Source of the DNA: Sinorhizobium saheli
GTDB taxonomy: Bacteria; Pseudomonadota; Alphaproteobacteria; Rhizobiales; Rhizobiaceae
NCBI RefSeq assembly: GCF_001651875.1
Contig: NZ_LNQB01000072.1
Span: 124,001 to 188,000 of the forward strand
Reading direction: 5' to 3'
Length of the DNA: 64,000 bases
Position numbers and translations under genes: made by a program. The notes beneath the pieces are model-generated. The model saw only the letters and a list, made by a program, of their open reading frames with translations, made no database searches and had not been told where the DNA came from. This document shows positions 44,593-55,145 of the stretch, piece by piece. Position 1 is the stretch's first letter. Every line of letters begins with the position of its first letter.

Positions 44593-45753
44593 TTGGAGGT
44601 AGGCGAGGACGATCTCCGCCGCGCTTTCGCCGGGCGGCCGCTCCGTCGCCATGCGCTGCTGCACGATCGCGAAACCGTCGAGCATGGCACGGCGTTGCGC
44701 CGTGTCGCTCGAAAGGCGCTCGACCCACCGCGTGAGCGCGGCCGGCCGGATCATCTTGTTGAAATATTCCGGCACGACCGGAAAATCCGCGATGAGGTTC
44801 GGAAGCGCGGCGGTCCATATCCGGATGCGCGCATGCAGCAGGCTGACGAGCCAATCGGCATAGTAGGTCGAGACCACCGGCACGCCGGCAAGCGCCAGTT
44901 CGAGGATCACCGTGCCCGAAGCGGCAAGGGCGGCATCGGCCTCGGCGAAGGCCTCCCACTTTTTTTCGGTGGCGACCGAGATTTCCGGCACGATCTTCCA
45001 GGTGGACGTCAACGCCCTGACGAGCTTTTCCTGGCGCGGGACCGTGGGCAGGAGAAAGCGCATGCCCTCGTGCCGCTCCGCAAGCTCCTCGACGGTGTCG
45101 CGGAAGATCGGCAACAAGCGGCTGATCTCGCTTGCGCGCGATCCCGGCAGCAGCAGGCAGGTCCTGGGCCCCGGCCGCTCCGGCGCCTGTCGTCTCCGGC
45201 GTTGCCGGTCGCGAACGGCAAGCACGTTGCCGTCCGAGGCCAGCCGGTGCCCGACATAGGTCGTCGGCGGCCCCCCGAGGCGCTTCATCACCTCCGGTTC
45301 GAACGGCAGGACGGCGAGCACGTGATCGACGTAGGCGCGCATGCGCGGCGCCCGTTCGGGCTTCCACGCCCAGACGCTCGGGCAGACATAGTTGATGACC
45401 GGCAGTTCCGGCAGTGCGGCGCGCACGCGCCGGGCGACACGATGGGTGAAATCCGGACTGTCGATGATGACGAGGGCATCGGGGCGCGCGGCAATGATCG
45501 CTTGCGCGGTCTGCCGGATGCGCAAGAGGAGTTTCGGCAGGTTCGCGATCACCTGGGAGAAGCCCATGATCGAGAGTTCGGAATAGTCGAACAGCGAGCG
45601 GAGGCCCTCCGCCTCCAGCGCATCGCCGCCGACGCCGACAAGCTCGACCCGCCCCTCGACCCGGGGACGGAGCGCGCGCACAAGGTCGGCGCCGAGCAGA
45701 TCGCCCGAGACTTCACCGGCGATGACCGCCAGCCTGTAGACCCGGTCCGTCAT
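44569..45753 (-). CDS. lpxB: Lipid-A-disaccharide synthase LpxB
   Basis: Joins UDP-2,3-diacylglucosamine with lipid X to form the lipid A disaccharide; peripheral membrane glycosyltransferase, GT19. The 394-residue protein starts with VIAGEVSGDLLGADLVRAL, then FDYSELSIMGFSQVIANLPKLL, DSPDFTHRVARRVR and YVCPSVWAWKPERAPRMRAYVDHVLAVLPFEPEVM, and near its end LALAGVPVVSTYYAD. It overlaps lpxI by 4 bp (ATGA) and is the last gene of the lpx run. It ends inside the gltA terminator. Confidence 0.95.
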   Translation of the reverse strand: MTDRVYRLAVIAGEVSGDLLGADLVRALRPRVEGRVELVGVGGDALEAEGLRSLFDYSELSIMGFSQVIANLPKLLLRIRQTAQAIIAARPDALVIIDSPDFTHRVARRVRAALPELPVINYVCPSVWAWKPERAPRMRAYVDHVLAVLPFEPEVMKRLGGPPTTYVGHRLASDGNVLAVRDRQRRRRQAPERPGPRTCLLLPGSRASEISRLLPIFRDTVEELAERHEGMRFLLPTVPRQEKLVRALTSTWKIVPEISVATEKKWEAFAEADAALAASGTVILELALAGVPVVSTYYADWLVSLLHARIRIWTAALPNLIADFPVVPEYFNKMIRPAALTRWVERLSSDTAQRRAMLDGFAIVQQRMATERPPGESAAEIVLAYLQGKKPGHF

Positions 45754-46631
45754 CGGCCTGCCTTCCAGGCATCGCGTTCGATGCCGAGGATGAAGAGCCC
45801 GCTTTCGTCCGCCGCCTCCACGAGGCGCGGCCGCTCCAGAACAAGGGCACGCCCCGCCTCGACGGCGATGCCGGCAAGACCGGCCGCTTCGGCGCCTGCG
45901 ACCGTCGAAGGGCCGATCGAGGGCAGGTCCGCCCGCTCGTCCTGCTGCGGCTTGCAGAGCTTGACGAGAACGCCGCGACGGCGGGCCGAAATCCGGCCGT
46001 CGGCCCTGAGGTCAGCCACTCTCGCCAGCATGGCATCGGTGCCTTCGGCCCCCTCAAGCGCCACCACCCTGCCGCCGACGGCGACAGCGCCCTGGCCGAC
46101 GTCAAGCGCGCCGAGCGCATTGGCGGCGGCGATGCCGGCTGCGATATCCCGACGATCGTCATCGGTCGGCGAATGGGCTCCAAGGGGACCGGGATCGGCG
46201 AGCAGATCAGGGACGACTTCATGGGCGCCGATGACCCGGGCGCCGCTCGCCTCGATGAGGTCCATCGCCATGCGCAACACCGCATCGTCGCCGCCGGACA
46301 TGAGCGTCTTCAGCACGCTCGGCACCTTGGCGAGCGTCCGGAAGGTCGGGCGGATATCGCGCCATTCGGGGCGCCGCCGCACCGCGCCGGAAAGCACGAC
46401 CCGATCGATGCCTTCCGTCGCGAAGGTTCGGCTGATCGCCGCGAAATCGCCGATCGCAAGGACGGTGTGATCGAAGCCAGTCCAGTCGGCATCGGCCTCG
46501 CGCGACAGTGCGATGATGAAGGGATCTTCTCCCTGTCGGCGCGCCGCCTCGGCGACGTGATGGGGAAGTGCGCCGGCGCCGGCGATAATTGCCAGCCTGC
46601 CCTTCGACTGCGGCAGGCCGTGAACCGCCAT
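45750..46631 (-). CDS. lpxI: UDP-2,3-diacylglucosamine pyrophosphatase LpxI
   Basis: Hydrolyses UDP-diacylglucosamine to lipid X and UMP, taking the place of LpxH in many alphaproteobacteria. The 293-residue protein has the DUF1009 start GRLAIIAGAGALPHHVAEAAR and the C-terminal block SARRRGVLVKLCKPQQDERADLPSIGPSTVAGAEAAGLAGIAVEAGRALVLERPRLVEAADESGLFILGI. ATG 46631 follows AAGGGGTGA; longer in-frame starts run into lpxA. Gap of 5 bp from lpxA and 4-bp overlap with lpxB. Confidence 0.93.
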   Translation of the reverse strand: MAVHGLPQSKGRLAIIAGAGALPHHVAEAARRQGEDPFIIALSREADADWTGFDHTVLAIGDFAAISRTFATEGIDRVVLSGAVRRRPEWRDIRPTFRTLAKVPSVLKTLMSGGDDAVLRMAMDLIEASGARVIGAHEVVPDLLADPGPLGAHSPTDDDRRDIAAGIAAANALGALDVGQGAVAVGGRVVALEGAEGTDAMLARVADLRADGRISARRRGVLVKLCKPQQDERADLPSIGPSTVAGAEAAGLAGIAVEAGRALVLERPRLVEAADESGLFILGIERDAWKAGR

Positions 46632-46636
46632 CGCTG

Positions 46637-47449
46637 TCACCCCTTGCTGCCGCGCTTCGGCGAGGACAGGGCGCGATCGCTCTCTGCGGCGATGAAATCC
46701 AGGATCTCCATCGCCGGCGGGCAATCGAGGTACTCGTCACGGATGGCGGCTGCGTTTGCGCGAACCGACTCCGGCCCCTCGAAGATCTGCTTGTAGCACC
46801 GCCGAACCTTGTGGATCGTCTGGCGATCGACCCCGGCACGCGTCATGCCGACGACGTTGAGGCCACCCAGGATGCCCGGATTGCCGTTCAGCATGCCGTA
46901 GGGAATGACGTCATAGCTCACCGCGGAAAGCCCGCCGATGAAGGCCTGACGGCCAATGCGGGTGAACTGGTGGACCGCCGAGCCGCCGCCGAGGATGGCG
47001 CGGTCCCCGACCGTGACGTGGCCGGCGAGCATCACGTTGTTGGACAGGATGATATTGTCGCCGAGGCGGCAATCATGCGCCACGTGCGAGTAGGCAAGGA
47101 ACAGGTTGTTATTGCCGACGATGGTAGTGCCGCCGTGCTCGACGGTGCCGGTATTCATCGTCACGCCTTCGCGGATCGTGCAGTTCTCGCCGATCACCAG
47201 GGTGGTGTTCAAGGCGCTGTGGTGGACGCTCTGCGAGTCGCCGCCGATGACGGCGCTTGGAAAGATCTTCGTCCCCTTGCCGACGGTCGTGCGGCCGATG
47301 ACGATGACGTGGCTCAGGAGCTCGACGTCATCCGCCAGCACGGCGTTCGGCCCGATATGACAAAAGGGGCCGATCTTCACGTTTTCGCCGATCACCGCGC
47401 CGTCCTCGATGACCGAGGACGGGTGGATCTTCGCACTTGATGCTATCAT
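46637..47449 (-). CDS. lpxA: UDP-GlcNAc O-acyltransferase LpxA
   Basis: First step of lipid A synthesis: adds a 3-hydroxyacyl chain to UDP-GlcNAc; cytoplasmic trimer. The 270-residue protein is a left-handed beta-helix of hexapeptide repeats, e.g. [26 protein letters not shown] and [24 protein letters not shown] with the catalytic His (AYSHVAHDC), and a C-terminal helical part. It starts 2 bp after fabZ, with GGAAGACGCCTGAGA preceding. Confidence 0.96.
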   Translation of the reverse strand: MIASSAKIHPSSVIEDGAVIGENVKIGPFCHIGPNAVLADDVELLSHVIVIGRTTVGKGTKIFPSAVIGGDSQSVHHSALNTTLVIGENCTIREGVTMNTGTVEHGGTTIVGNNNLFLAYSHVAHDCRLGDNIILSNNVMLAGHVTVGDRAILGGGSAVHQFTRIGRQAFIGGLSAVSYDVIPYGMLNGNPGILGGLNVVGMTRAGVDRQTIHKVRRCYKQIFEGPESVRANAAAIRDEYLDCPPAMEILDFIAAESDRALSSPKRGSKG

Positions 47450-47451
47450 TC

Positions 47452-47916
47452 TCAGGCGTCTTCCTTGCTGACGATCATCGCGCCGATATCAGCTTCCGCA
47501 ACAAGTTGCCCGTCAACTTTTGCATCACAGTGAAATTTCCAGATATTGCCGCGCTGCTTCTGCTTCGTGACATGGAACTCGACCCGATCGCCCGGCACGA
47601 CGGGCTTGCGGAAGCGGGCATTGTCGATCGTCATGAAATAGACGAGGTTGCTGCCGATTCCCGTCTTGCGCGCGCAGATCGCGCCGGCCGTCTGGGCCAT
47701 GCCTTCAATCAGGAGGACGCCCGGCATGATCGGCTTTTCCGGGAAGTGTCCCGTGAAGTGCGGCTCGTTCGCGGTCACGTTCTTGATCCCGATCGCGGAA
47801 TTGTCGTCATCGATCTCGATGATGCGATCGACAAGCAGGAACGGATAGCGGTGGGGAAGAAGCTTCAGGATTTCCTGAATATCCGCCGTACCGAGAACCG
47901 TTGCAGCCTCATTCAT
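47452..47916 (-). CDS. fabZ: 3-hydroxyacyl-ACP dehydratase FabZ
   Basis: Removes water from 3-hydroxyacyl-ACP in fatty-acid synthesis, feeding both lipids and lipid A. The 154-residue hot-dog protein has [12 protein letters not shown] and [24 protein letters not shown] with catalytic His57 and Glu71. ATG 47916 is preferred; GTG 47925 is in frame too. It overlaps the lpxD stop by 8 bp and sits between lpxD and lpxA as usual. Confidence 0.95.
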   Translation of the reverse strand: MNEAATVLGTADIQEILKLLPHRYPFLLVDRIIEIDDDNSAIGIKNVTANEPHFTGHFPEKPIMPGVLLIEGMAQTAGAICARKTGIGSNLVYFMTIDNARFRKPVVPGDRVEFHVTKQKQRGNIWKFHCDAKVDGQLVAEADIGAMIVSKEDA

Positions 47917-48973
47917 CCTTGCCACCCTTCTTCTTCTGCCTTTCGCTCGCTCGCATCGCCATCTCCGCGATATCGCGCAGGAAGTCCTTCATCGGCCGCG
48001 CCGGGATCCCCCCGTAGCGCTCGCCGGCCGGAACATCGCTCGCCACGCCGCTCATGGCGGCGATCTGCGCTCCATCACCAATGCTGATATGGCCATTGAC
48101 CCCGGCATTGCCGCCGATCATCACGCCATCGCCGATCCGCGTACTGCCGGCAATGCCGACCTGGCTGACGATGCCGCAATAGCGACCGATGCGGACGTTG
48201 TGGCCGATCTGCACGAGATTGTCGATCTTCGTCCCCTCGCCGATCACCGTGTCGTCCATGGTGCCACGATCGATCGTGGTGTTGGCCCCGATCTCGACAT
48301 GGTCCTGGATGATCACCCGCCCGACCTGGACGATCTTGATCATCCCGCCCCTGGGCCCCGGTGCGTAGCCGAACCCGTCCTGGCCTATGCGCGCGCCGGG
48401 ATGAATGATGACATTGTTGCCGACGAGCGCACACAGGATGCTCGCGCCCGCGGAGATCGTGCAGTCGCGTCCGATCCGCACGCCCGGTCCGATCACCGCT
48501 CCGGCCGCGATCCGCGTGCCGCTGCCGACCTCGGCTCCGGCGCCGACGACGGCCGTCGGTTCGACCTCGACACCGGCCTCGAGCCGTGCCGTCGGATCGA
48601 CGAAGGCGCCCGGCGCTATGCCCCTTTCGCTCGTGTTGTACGATGGGCGCATTGCATTCTCATGAAGCAACGCGCCGGCAAGCGCGAAAGCGGTGTGCGG
48701 CTTTGCCGCCAGCAGCACTGGAATGGTGTGGGGAACGATCGAGGCGATCGCCTTGTCGCAGATGATCGCGGAGGCCTGACAGGTCTCCAGTTCGTCGCGA
48801 TTCTTGCGGGAAAGCATGTAGCAAACGTCGCCCGGCTTGGCGCGATAAACCGGTGCGACCGCGTGGATGGCGCGGTCTGCTGCGCTTACATCCGACAATT
48901 CCGCCCCAAGCCGATCCGCCAGGTCGCCCAGGCGAATCCCTTCGTGGGGCGGAAAAAACCAATTCTGTTCCAT
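47909..48973 (-). CDS. lpxD: UDP-3-O-(3-hydroxyacyl)glucosamine N-acyltransferase LpxD
   Basis: Third lipid A enzyme: adds the N-linked hydroxyacyl chain. The 354-residue protein has an N-terminal uridine-binding domain (about 1-100, starting [20 protein letters not shown]), a hexapeptide beta-helix core with repeats such as [17 protein letters not shown] and [33 protein letters not shown] (catalytic His in IGHNV), and a C-terminal helix. ATG 48973 is preferred to the in-frame GTG at 48979. It is 43 bp downstream of bamA. Confidence 0.95.
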   Translation of the reverse strand: MEQNWFFPPHEGIRLGDLADRLGAELSDVSAADRAIHAVAPVYRAKPGDVCYMLSRKNRDELETCQASAIICDKAIASIVPHTIPVLLAAKPHTAFALAGALLHENAMRPSYNTSERGIAPGAFVDPTARLEAGVEVEPTAVVGAGAEVGSGTRIAAGAVIGPGVRIGRDCTISAGASILCALVGNNVIIHPGARIGQDGFGYAPGPRGGMIKIVQVGRVIIQDHVEIGANTTIDRGTMDDTVIGEGTKIDNLVQIGHNVRIGRYCGIVSQVGIAGSTRIGDGVMIGGNAGVNGHISIGDGAQIAAMSGVASDVPAGERYGGIPARPMKDFLRDIAEMAMRASERQKKKGGKDE

Positions 48974-49016
48974 GGACACTCCAGAACAATCTTCTGGCAG
49001 TTCTGGACTGCGCTTG

Positions 49017-51350
49017 TCAGAACGACGAGTTGATACCGAACTTGAAGTTCTGGATTTCGTCGAAGTCTTCCTTTGCCACCGGTACGGCGTAGTCGACGCG
49101 CAGCGGCCCGAACGGCGACGCCCAGATCAGGCTGACGCCGACGGAAGCGCGCAACGAGGCGTCTTCGCCGCGAACGGATTCGCCCGCGCCGGTCAACTTC
49201 ACATCGTTGCCGAAGAGCGTACCGGCATCGACGAACAACGCACCACGGAAGCCGCTGTCACGCGGCAGACCCGGCAGCGGGAACGTCGCTTCCGCCGAGG
49301 CGGTGAAATAGGTCGTACCGCCGAGAGCGTCGCCGTTGTTGACGCGCGGACCGATACCGTTGCGCTCGAAGCCGCGGATATCGTTGCTGCCCAGCTGGAA
49401 CTGGTCGAAGACCTCCATCGAGCCGGACGTCTTGAACAGGTGACCGGCGCTGCCGGAGAGCGAGCCGATGATGTCCGCCTCGTCGTGCAGCGTGTAATAC
49501 CACTTGGCCTTGCCCGTCAGCTTGTAGAAATCGGAGGTACCGCCGAGACCGGCGAATTCCTGCGTGACCGACGCGAGAATGCCCTCATGCGGCAGCTGGG
49601 CATCGTCGAGCGTGTTGAAGGTGAAGGAGTGCGATACGGACGAGCGCGTCCACGGGCTGCCGTCGATCACACGGTCATAGGGCGACGAAAGCTCGTCCTT
49701 GTCGCCGGAATATTCGAGTTCCGTGTAGTTGTAGCGCAGCGTCGTCGACAGGCTCTCGGTGATCGGCGCGGTGACGCGCAGGCTGAAGCCCTGGTCGTTG
49801 TAGGTGTAGTTGTCGTCGTCGAAGTCGTTCTCGTTTTTGAAGAGATCGAAACCGGCCGCGAGTCGGTAGCCGAGGAAATACGGCTCGGTGAACGAGATAT
49901 TGTAGGTCTGGCTGTCTTCGCCCTTGCCGGCGGCGACGCGAATATACTGGCCGCGACCCAGGAAGTTCTTTTCCTCGATCGAGGCTTCAACGAGGAAGCC
50001 GCCGCCGCTGCCGGCCGCATAGCCGGCACCGATGCCGAAGGAGCCCGTCGACTGGTCCTGCACGTCAACGATGATGATGACGCGGTCAGCCGCGCTGCCC
50101 GGCTGCGTCGTGATGTTCACGGACGAGAAGTAGCCGAGCGCCTCGAGCCGGCGCTTGGCGCGCGCGACCATTTCCTGGTTGAAGGCATCGCCCTCGCCGA
50201 CATCGAACTCGCGACGGATGACGTAGTCGCGGGTGCGGGTGTTGCCGCGGATCTCGATGCGCTCGACATAGGCGCGCTCGCCCTGGTCGACGAGGTAGTC
50301 GACGGCGATCGTGTGATTGGCGAGGTCGCGATTGCCGCGCGGGGTCACGCGAGCGAAGGGATACCCTTCCGAAGCGACGCGCTTCGAAATCGCGCTCATC
50401 GTGTCCTGGATATCCTTGGCCTTGTAAACCGAACCTTCGCGGCTCTGGACGAGACCCCTGAGCTCCTCCGCATCGACACCTTCAACGGTCGATTCGATAT
50501 TGACCGGGCCGAAATCGTAACGCGGACCTTCCTCGACGGTGATCGTCACCGTGTATTCGTTGGTCGCCTCGTTCAGCGCCGCCTCGGAGGAAATGACGCG
50601 GAAATCCGCGAAACCGCGGTTGTAGTAGAACTGCCTCAGCAGTTCCTCGTCGGCGCGGAGCTTGTCCGGATTGTAGACGTCCTTGCGCGTCAGGAACGAA
50701 AAGATGCCGGATTCCTTCGTCGCGATCACCGACTGCAGGCGGCCGTCGCTGTAGACTTCGTTGCCGACGAAGTTGATCTGCGTGATCTTCGTGCGCTCGC
50801 CTTCATTGATGACGAAGGCGAGGTTGACGCGGCCTTCGGCGATCGGAACGACCTGCGTCGTCACCGTCACGTCGCTGCGGCCGATGGCGGCGTAGGCATC
50901 CTTGATGGCCTGGATGTCGGTCTCGACGGTCGCTTCGCTGTAGGGGCCGAGCGGCTGGGTGCGCACGATTCCCTGGAGCTTGTCGTCCTTGATCTTGCGG
51001 TTGCCGTTGAAGACGACCTGGTTGACGAGCTGGTTCTCGCTGACGCTGACGAGGAGCGTGCCGCCGGAGACCGTGATGCTGACATCGGAGAAATAGCCGG
51101 TGGCATAAAGGCGCTTAACGGAAGCGTCGATATCCGCGTTGCTGAAGCTCTTGCCGGGGACGATCGTGATGTTGGCGCGAACGGTTTCGGCGCTCACGCG
51201 CGTCGCACCCCGCACTTCAACCCGATTGATGACCGCGGCCTGTGCGACCGACGTACCTGCAATCAGCCCGACACCGGTACCCGTGGCCACCATGCTTGCT
51301 GACAGCGCAAACGCCGACACCGCGTTCAAAAACCTTGAACCAGCTTTCAT
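49017..51350 (-). CDS. bamA: Outer membrane protein assembly factor BamA
   Basis: Core of the Bam complex, which folds outer-membrane beta-barrels. The 777-residue precursor has a signal peptide (about 1-37), five POTRA domains (about 38-440, e.g. [18 protein letters not shown] and [18 protein letters not shown]) and a C-terminal beta-barrel with the conserved loop [12 protein letters not shown] and terminal Phe. The position between rseP and lpxD is standard in alphaproteobacteria; no skp gene intervenes. The start has only a weak upstream site. Confidence 0.95.
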   Translation of the reverse strand: MKAGSRFLNAVSAFALSASMVATGTGVGLIAGTSVAQAAVINRVEVRGATRVSAETVRANITIVPGKSFSNADIDASVKRLYATGYFSDVSITVSGGTLLVSVSENQLVNQVVFNGNRKIKDDKLQGIVRTQPLGPYSEATVETDIQAIKDAYAAIGRSDVTVTTQVVPIAEGRVNLAFVINEGERTKITQINFVGNEVYSDGRLQSVIATKESGIFSFLTRKDVYNPDKLRADEELLRQFYYNRGFADFRVISSEAALNEATNEYTVTITVEEGPRYDFGPVNIESTVEGVDAEELRGLVQSREGSVYKAKDIQDTMSAISKRVASEGYPFARVTPRGNRDLANHTIAVDYLVDQGERAYVERIEIRGNTRTRDYVIRREFDVGEGDAFNQEMVARAKRRLEALGYFSSVNITTQPGSAADRVIIIVDVQDQSTGSFGIGAGYAAGSGGGFLVEASIEEKNFLGRGQYIRVAAGKGEDSQTYNISFTEPYFLGYRLAAGFDLFKNENDFDDDNYTYNDQGFSLRVTAPITESLSTTLRYNYTELEYSGDKDELSSPYDRVIDGSPWTRSSVSHSFTFNTLDDAQLPHEGILASVTQEFAGLGGTSDFYKLTGKAKWYYTLHDEADIIGSLSGSAGHLFKTSGSMEVFDQFQLGSNDIRGFERNGIGPRVNNGDALGGTTYFTASAEATFPLPGLPRDSGFRGALFVDAGTLFGNDVKLTGAGESVRGEDASLRASVGVSLIWASPFGPLRVDYAVPVAKEDFDEIQNFKFGINSSF

Positions 51351-51604
51351 GTTTAAATCTTACCTTTTCCCAACGTCCCGCGGCAATTTCGTGCCGACTC
51401 CGGTCACGGTTGCCGTTTTACCCGCTTTTGCCATACAAGCAAGCCAGCTCGTTAATTTCTGTTTACTTCAATTCGAACCGTGGCTTAACAGCCACTACGG
51501 CTTCGCGTTATCGTAAACAAATGGTTGCAGAGCAAGCCCGTGAAATCCGATCCTTCACAAAATCATGAGGATCTTCGCATCCCCGCACAAAGGCGGCCGA
51601 CCCT

Positions 51605-52729
51605 TCATCCGAAGAGCCAGTTGATGTCGTTCCACGCCGCAAAAGCGGTCAGCATGAGCACCATGGCGAAGCCGATGCGGAATGCGAGATCCTGCGCGGC
51701 GGGGCCGACCGGCTTCCCGCGCAGCGCCTCGACCGCATAGAACATGAGATGGCCGCCATCAAGCACCGGGACGGGCATGAGGTTAAGCAATCCTATGGAA
51801 ACCGAAAGGACGGCGGCGAAATTCAGGACTTCGGCAATGCCGAGTTTCGCCATCTGGCCGGACATCTGCGCGATACGGATCGGCCCCCCCAGCTGGTCGG
51901 CCTTCATGCGGCCTACGAACAGATTGGAGAGATAGTCGAAGGTGCCGGTGACGATGTGCCAGCTCTGCAGGGCGCCCTGGCCGACCGCTTCGAGCGGCCC
52001 GTAGGTCTCGATTCGGAAATTGCCGGCCTCCTGGTTGGTGCCGATGCCGATCTTGCCCTCTTCCACCTTGTTGCCCAGCGGATCGACCGATTCGGTTCGC
52101 TGCGGCACCATCGGGAGGTCGATCGTACCGCCTTCGCGCTCGATGCGAACGGTGATCGGCAATTCGGGGCGCACGCTCACATAACGGCGTACGTCATCGA
52201 AGGTCGTAATCGGCTTTCCATCGATCGACAGCAGCCGGTCCCCGGGCAGAACGCCCGCCTTCTCCGCCGCGCTGCCGGGCGCCACGAAGGCCACCACCGG
52301 ATCGGCGACGGCGCGGCCGTAGACGGAAAAGAGGACCGCGAAGATCGCGATCGCCAGAAGGAAATTCGCGATCGGACCAGCGGCGACCGTCGCCGCCCTT
52401 TTCCACAGCTTGGCGCCCAGGAAGGTGCGGCCGCGCTCTTCCGGCGCGATCGTATCAAGGCGCCGAAGATCGGGGGTGCTCGCGGCATCCTCGTCGCCGA
52501 AGAACTTCACATAGCCCCCGAGCGGGATCGCGCAGAACTTCCAGCGGGTGCCGCGGCGATCGGTCCAGCCGAAGAGCTCCGGGCCGAAGCCAACGGAAAA
52601 GGCGAGGATGCGGATGCCGGACCAGCGCCCGACAAGGTAGTGCCCCATCTCATGTACGAAGACCAGCAAGGTCAACAGAAACAAAAAGGTGGGGATGGTG
52701 TACTGGAGATTGTCAAGCAGAAGGCCCAT
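51605..52729 (-). CDS. rseP: Regulated intramembrane protease RseP (site-2 protease, MmpA-like)
   Basis: Zinc metalloprotease that cleaves membrane-bound regulators within the bilayer. The 374-residue protein has TM1 with FVHEMGHYL (HEMGH about 26-30), one visible PDZ domain (GSAAEKAGVLPGDRLLSIDGKPITTFDDV), and near the end NLMPVPVLDGGHLM, the LDG motif on another TM. AGGA six bases before ATG 52729 supports it; ATG 52735 and upstream starts are alternatives. It lies between bamA (254-bp gap) and cdsA (188-bp gap). Confidence 0.95.
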   Translation of the reverse strand: MGLLLDNLQYTIPTFLFLLTLLVFVHEMGHYLVGRWSGIRILAFSVGFGPELFGWTDRRGTRWKFCAIPLGGYVKFFGDEDAASTPDLRRLDTIAPEERGRTFLGAKLWKRAATVAAGPIANFLLAIAIFAVLFSVYGRAVADPVVAFVAPGSAAEKAGVLPGDRLLSIDGKPITTFDDVRRYVSVRPELPITVRIEREGGTIDLPMVPQRTESVDPLGNKVEEGKIGIGTNQEAGNFRIETYGPLEAVGQGALQSWHIVTGTFDYLSNLFVGRMKADQLGGPIRIAQMSGQMAKLGIAEVLNFAAVLSVSIGLLNLMPVPVLDGGHLMFYAVEALRGKPVGPAAQDLAFRIGFAMVLMLTAFAAWNDINWLFG

Positions 52730-52917
52730 GATCATTCCTAACGCGTCCGCCGCCACGCCGTCCCTTGTTCGTCAGGCATCGAGGCCGTCGCCGCAATTCG
52801 AGTTGCCGCATATTACCCTTTATTCGACCTCTATATAAGGAACTATGCGGTGACTTGTGAGCGGCAGAGGGAAAGCGGTGTCGATCTCCCGTACCGCTGT
52901 GCCCTTGGGCGGCTCCA

Positions 52918-53751
52918 TCAGGGACCCAACAGAACCGAACCGAAGACCACTTCCCGCCCGCCCGCGACGAGCGTCTGCCCCAGGACGAGAGCCAAGGCGG
53001 CGATGCAGGCGAATATCAAACCGTCGACCCGGTCCATCACCCCGCCATGACCGGGAATCAGCCGGCTCGAATCTTTCACGCCGAAGCGGCGCTTCACGTA
53101 GGATTCGAACAGGTCCCCGATCTGACTCGCGACCGAGAGCACAAAGGCGATGGCCGGGATGCGCAGATCCTCGAGCGAGAAGTGAGCCATGAAGACAGCG
53201 ACACCGGCGAGAACGCCGCAAATGGTCCCGCCGATCGCGCCCGACCAGGTCTTGCCCGGCGAGATCGCCGGCGCCAGCTTCGGTCCGCCGAGCGTCCGGC
53301 CGGTGAAATAGGCGAAGATGTCGGTCGCCCAGACGACCGCGAACACGAACAGCATCGCCATCAGGCCGAGATCGTCCGCGCCGCGGATCGCCGCGAGCGA
53401 TATGCCGGTCAGACCGGCATAGACGATGCCGCCCGGCAGCCACCAACTGGTCCCTCTGATCACCACCCACAGCGCGGCGGCGGCAACGCAGACCGCGAGC
53501 GCCGGCAAGCTGACATGCATGTAGCCAAGAAGGACCAGGCCGGCGATGACGACCTGCGACAGCCATCCAAGCGCATTGCCCTGGAAATCCCGCTCGGGCA
53601 GCTTCGTGATCGTCGACCACTCATAGTAAACGAGCAGGCCGATCGCTACGGACAGAAGCTGGAAAGCGAAGCCGCCGGCCCAGGTCGCACCGAGGGCGAT
53701 CGCCGCGAGCACCACGCCCGACGCGATACGAAGTTTGAGTTCGGTTTGCAT
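52918..53751 (-). CDS. cdsA: CDP-diglyceride synthetase (phosphatidate cytidylyltransferase)
   Basis: Makes CDP-diacylglycerol, precursor of all phospholipids, in the inner membrane. The 277-residue protein has about eight TM helices and the family signature SPGKTWSGAIGGTICGVLAGV and SQIGDLFESYVKRRFGVKDSSRLIPGHGGVMDRVDGL. The ATG overlaps the uppS stop by one base (TGATG), so the genes are translationally coupled. Between this gene and rseP, dxr found in some other proteobacteria is absent. Confidence 0.95.
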   Translation of the reverse strand: MQTELKLRIASGVVLAAIALGATWAGGFAFQLLSVAIGLLVYYEWSTITKLPERDFQGNALGWLSQVVIAGLVLLGYMHVSLPALAVCVAAAALWVVIRGTSWWLPGGIVYAGLTGISLAAIRGADDLGLMAMLFVFAVVWATDIFAYFTGRTLGGPKLAPAISPGKTWSGAIGGTICGVLAGVAVFMAHFSLEDLRIPAIAFVLSVASQIGDLFESYVKRRFGVKDSSRLIPGHGGVMDRVDGLIFACIAALALVLGQTLVAGGREVVFGSVLLGP

Positions 53752-54494
53752 CAGGAACCGACCGCCAGAGTCGGTTGCGACAGCCCGCCGAAGCGGCGTT
53801 CGCGGCAGGCGTATTTTTCAATGGCCGCGAGGAAAGTCTCGCGGGTGAAATCGGGCCAGAGTTCAGGAATGAACAGCAATTCGGAGTAGGCTCCTTGCCA
53901 GAGCAGAAAATTGGAGAGACGCTCCTCGCCGCTCGTCCTGAGGATGAGATCCGGATCGGGAATGCCCGCCGTGTCGATCGTCGCTGAAATCCGGTCGGCT
54001 GTGATTTCGTCGGGGCGCAGCCGGCCGGCTGCCACTTCCTCCGCCAGGCGGCGCATTGCCCGCGCAAGCTCGTCGCGTGCGCCGTAATTGAACGCGATCA
54101 CCAGGGTGATTCCGGTATTGGCGCTCGTCGTCTCCTCGGCCTCGATCAGCAGCGGGAGAATGTCGCCGCTCAAGTTCGCACGGTCGCCTATGACGCGGAT
54201 GCGGACGTTTTCGCGGTGCAGATCGGCGAGATCCCTTCTTATGAAGGCCTTGAGCAAGCCCATGAGATCGCTGACCTCATCCTCCGGCCTGCTCCAGTTT
54301 TCCGACGAAAAGGCGAAAAGCGTCAGATAGCGAATGCCGAGCTCCGTGGCCGTCCTGACCGCGTCGCGCACCGCCTCGACGCCCTTGCGGTGTCCCATCG
54401 TCCGGGGCAGTCCACGCGCATTCGCCCAGCGACCGTTGCCGTCCATGATGATGGCGACGTGCGTCGGTACGTTAGTGGGAAGGAATTCTTGCAT
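53751..54494 (-). CDS. uppS: Undecaprenyl diphosphate synthase UppS
   Basis: Adds eight isoprene units to farnesyl-PP to give the C55 carrier lipid for peptidoglycan and polysaccharides. The 247-residue cis-prenyltransferase has [25 protein letters not shown] (about 14-38, catalytic Asp18), [18 protein letters not shown], and the C-terminal [23 protein letters not shown]. It is followed by cdsA with one-base overlap and preceded by frr. Confidence 0.96.
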   Translation of the reverse strand: MQEFLPTNVPTHVAIIMDGNGRWANARGLPRTMGHRKGVEAVRDAVRTATELGIRYLTLFAFSSENWSRPEDEVSDLMGLLKAFIRRDLADLHRENVRIRVIGDRANLSGDILPLLIEAEETTSANTGITLVIAFNYGARDELARAMRRLAEEVAAGRLRPDEITADRISATIDTAGIPDPDLILRTSGEERLSNFLLWQGAYSELLFIPELWPDFTRETFLAAIEKYACRERRFGGLSQPTLAVGS

Positions 54495-54530
54495 GGGCCG
54501 CCCGAAAATTGAGACTCACGTATCCGCCAG

Positions 54531-55091
54531 TCAGACGTGCATGATTTCCTTTTCCTTCTCCGCGAGCAAGCGGTCGATTTCGGAAATCACCTCGTCGGTC
54601 ATTTTTTGCACGCGCTCCGACTGGGCACGGCTGTCATCCTGGCTGATCTCCCCATCCTTTTCGGCTTTTTTCAGACCGTCCATCCCGTCCCGGCGAACAT
54701 GCCGAACGGCGACCTTGCTCTTTTCGGCATAGTCATGCGCGACCTTGACCAGCGACTTGCGGCGCTCCTCGTTCAGTTCCGGCAGCGGAATGCGCAGGTT
54801 CTGTCCGTCGACGATCGGATTGAGGCCGAGATTGGCCTCCCGGATCGCCCGGTCGACGGCGCCGACCATCGACTTGTCCCACACCGATACCGAAAGCATC
54901 CGCGGTTCCGGAACCGTGACGTTGGCCACCTGGTTCAGCGGCATGCGCGAACCGTAAGCTTCGACGGTCACCGGATCGAGAACATTGGCCGAGGCGCGGC
55001 CGGTGCGAAGCGATGCGATGTCGTGCTTGAAGGCAGCGATCGCTCCGTCCATGCGGCGCTTGAGTTCCTTCAGATCCACACCTTCACTCAT
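54531..55091 (-). CDS. frr: Ribosome recycling factor
   Basis: With EF-G, splits post-termination ribosomes. The 186-residue protein has the coiled-coil stem and core: [108 protein letters not shown] precedes the ATG. The gap to pyrH is 54 bp, to uppS 36 bp. Confidence 0.97.
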   Translation of the reverse strand: MSEGVDLKELKRRMDGAIAAFKHDIASLRTGRASANVLDPVTVEAYGSRMPLNQVANVTVPEPRMLSVSVWDKSMVGAVDRAIREANLGLNPIVDGQNLRIPLPELNEERRKSLVKVAHDYAEKSKVAVRHVRRDGMDGLKKAEKDGEISQDDSRAQSERVQKMTDEVISEIDRLLAEKEKEIMHV

Positions 55092-55145
55092 GGTTGAACA
55101 CTCCCGTTCTGTACATAACGGCCCTTGCGGGGCCCCAGCAGCTTG

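Noticed and set aside
48867-51302. 811-codon plus-strand frame opposite bamA
   Set aside because: Antisense to BamA with signal peptide and POTRA domains; no ribosome binding site or family match.
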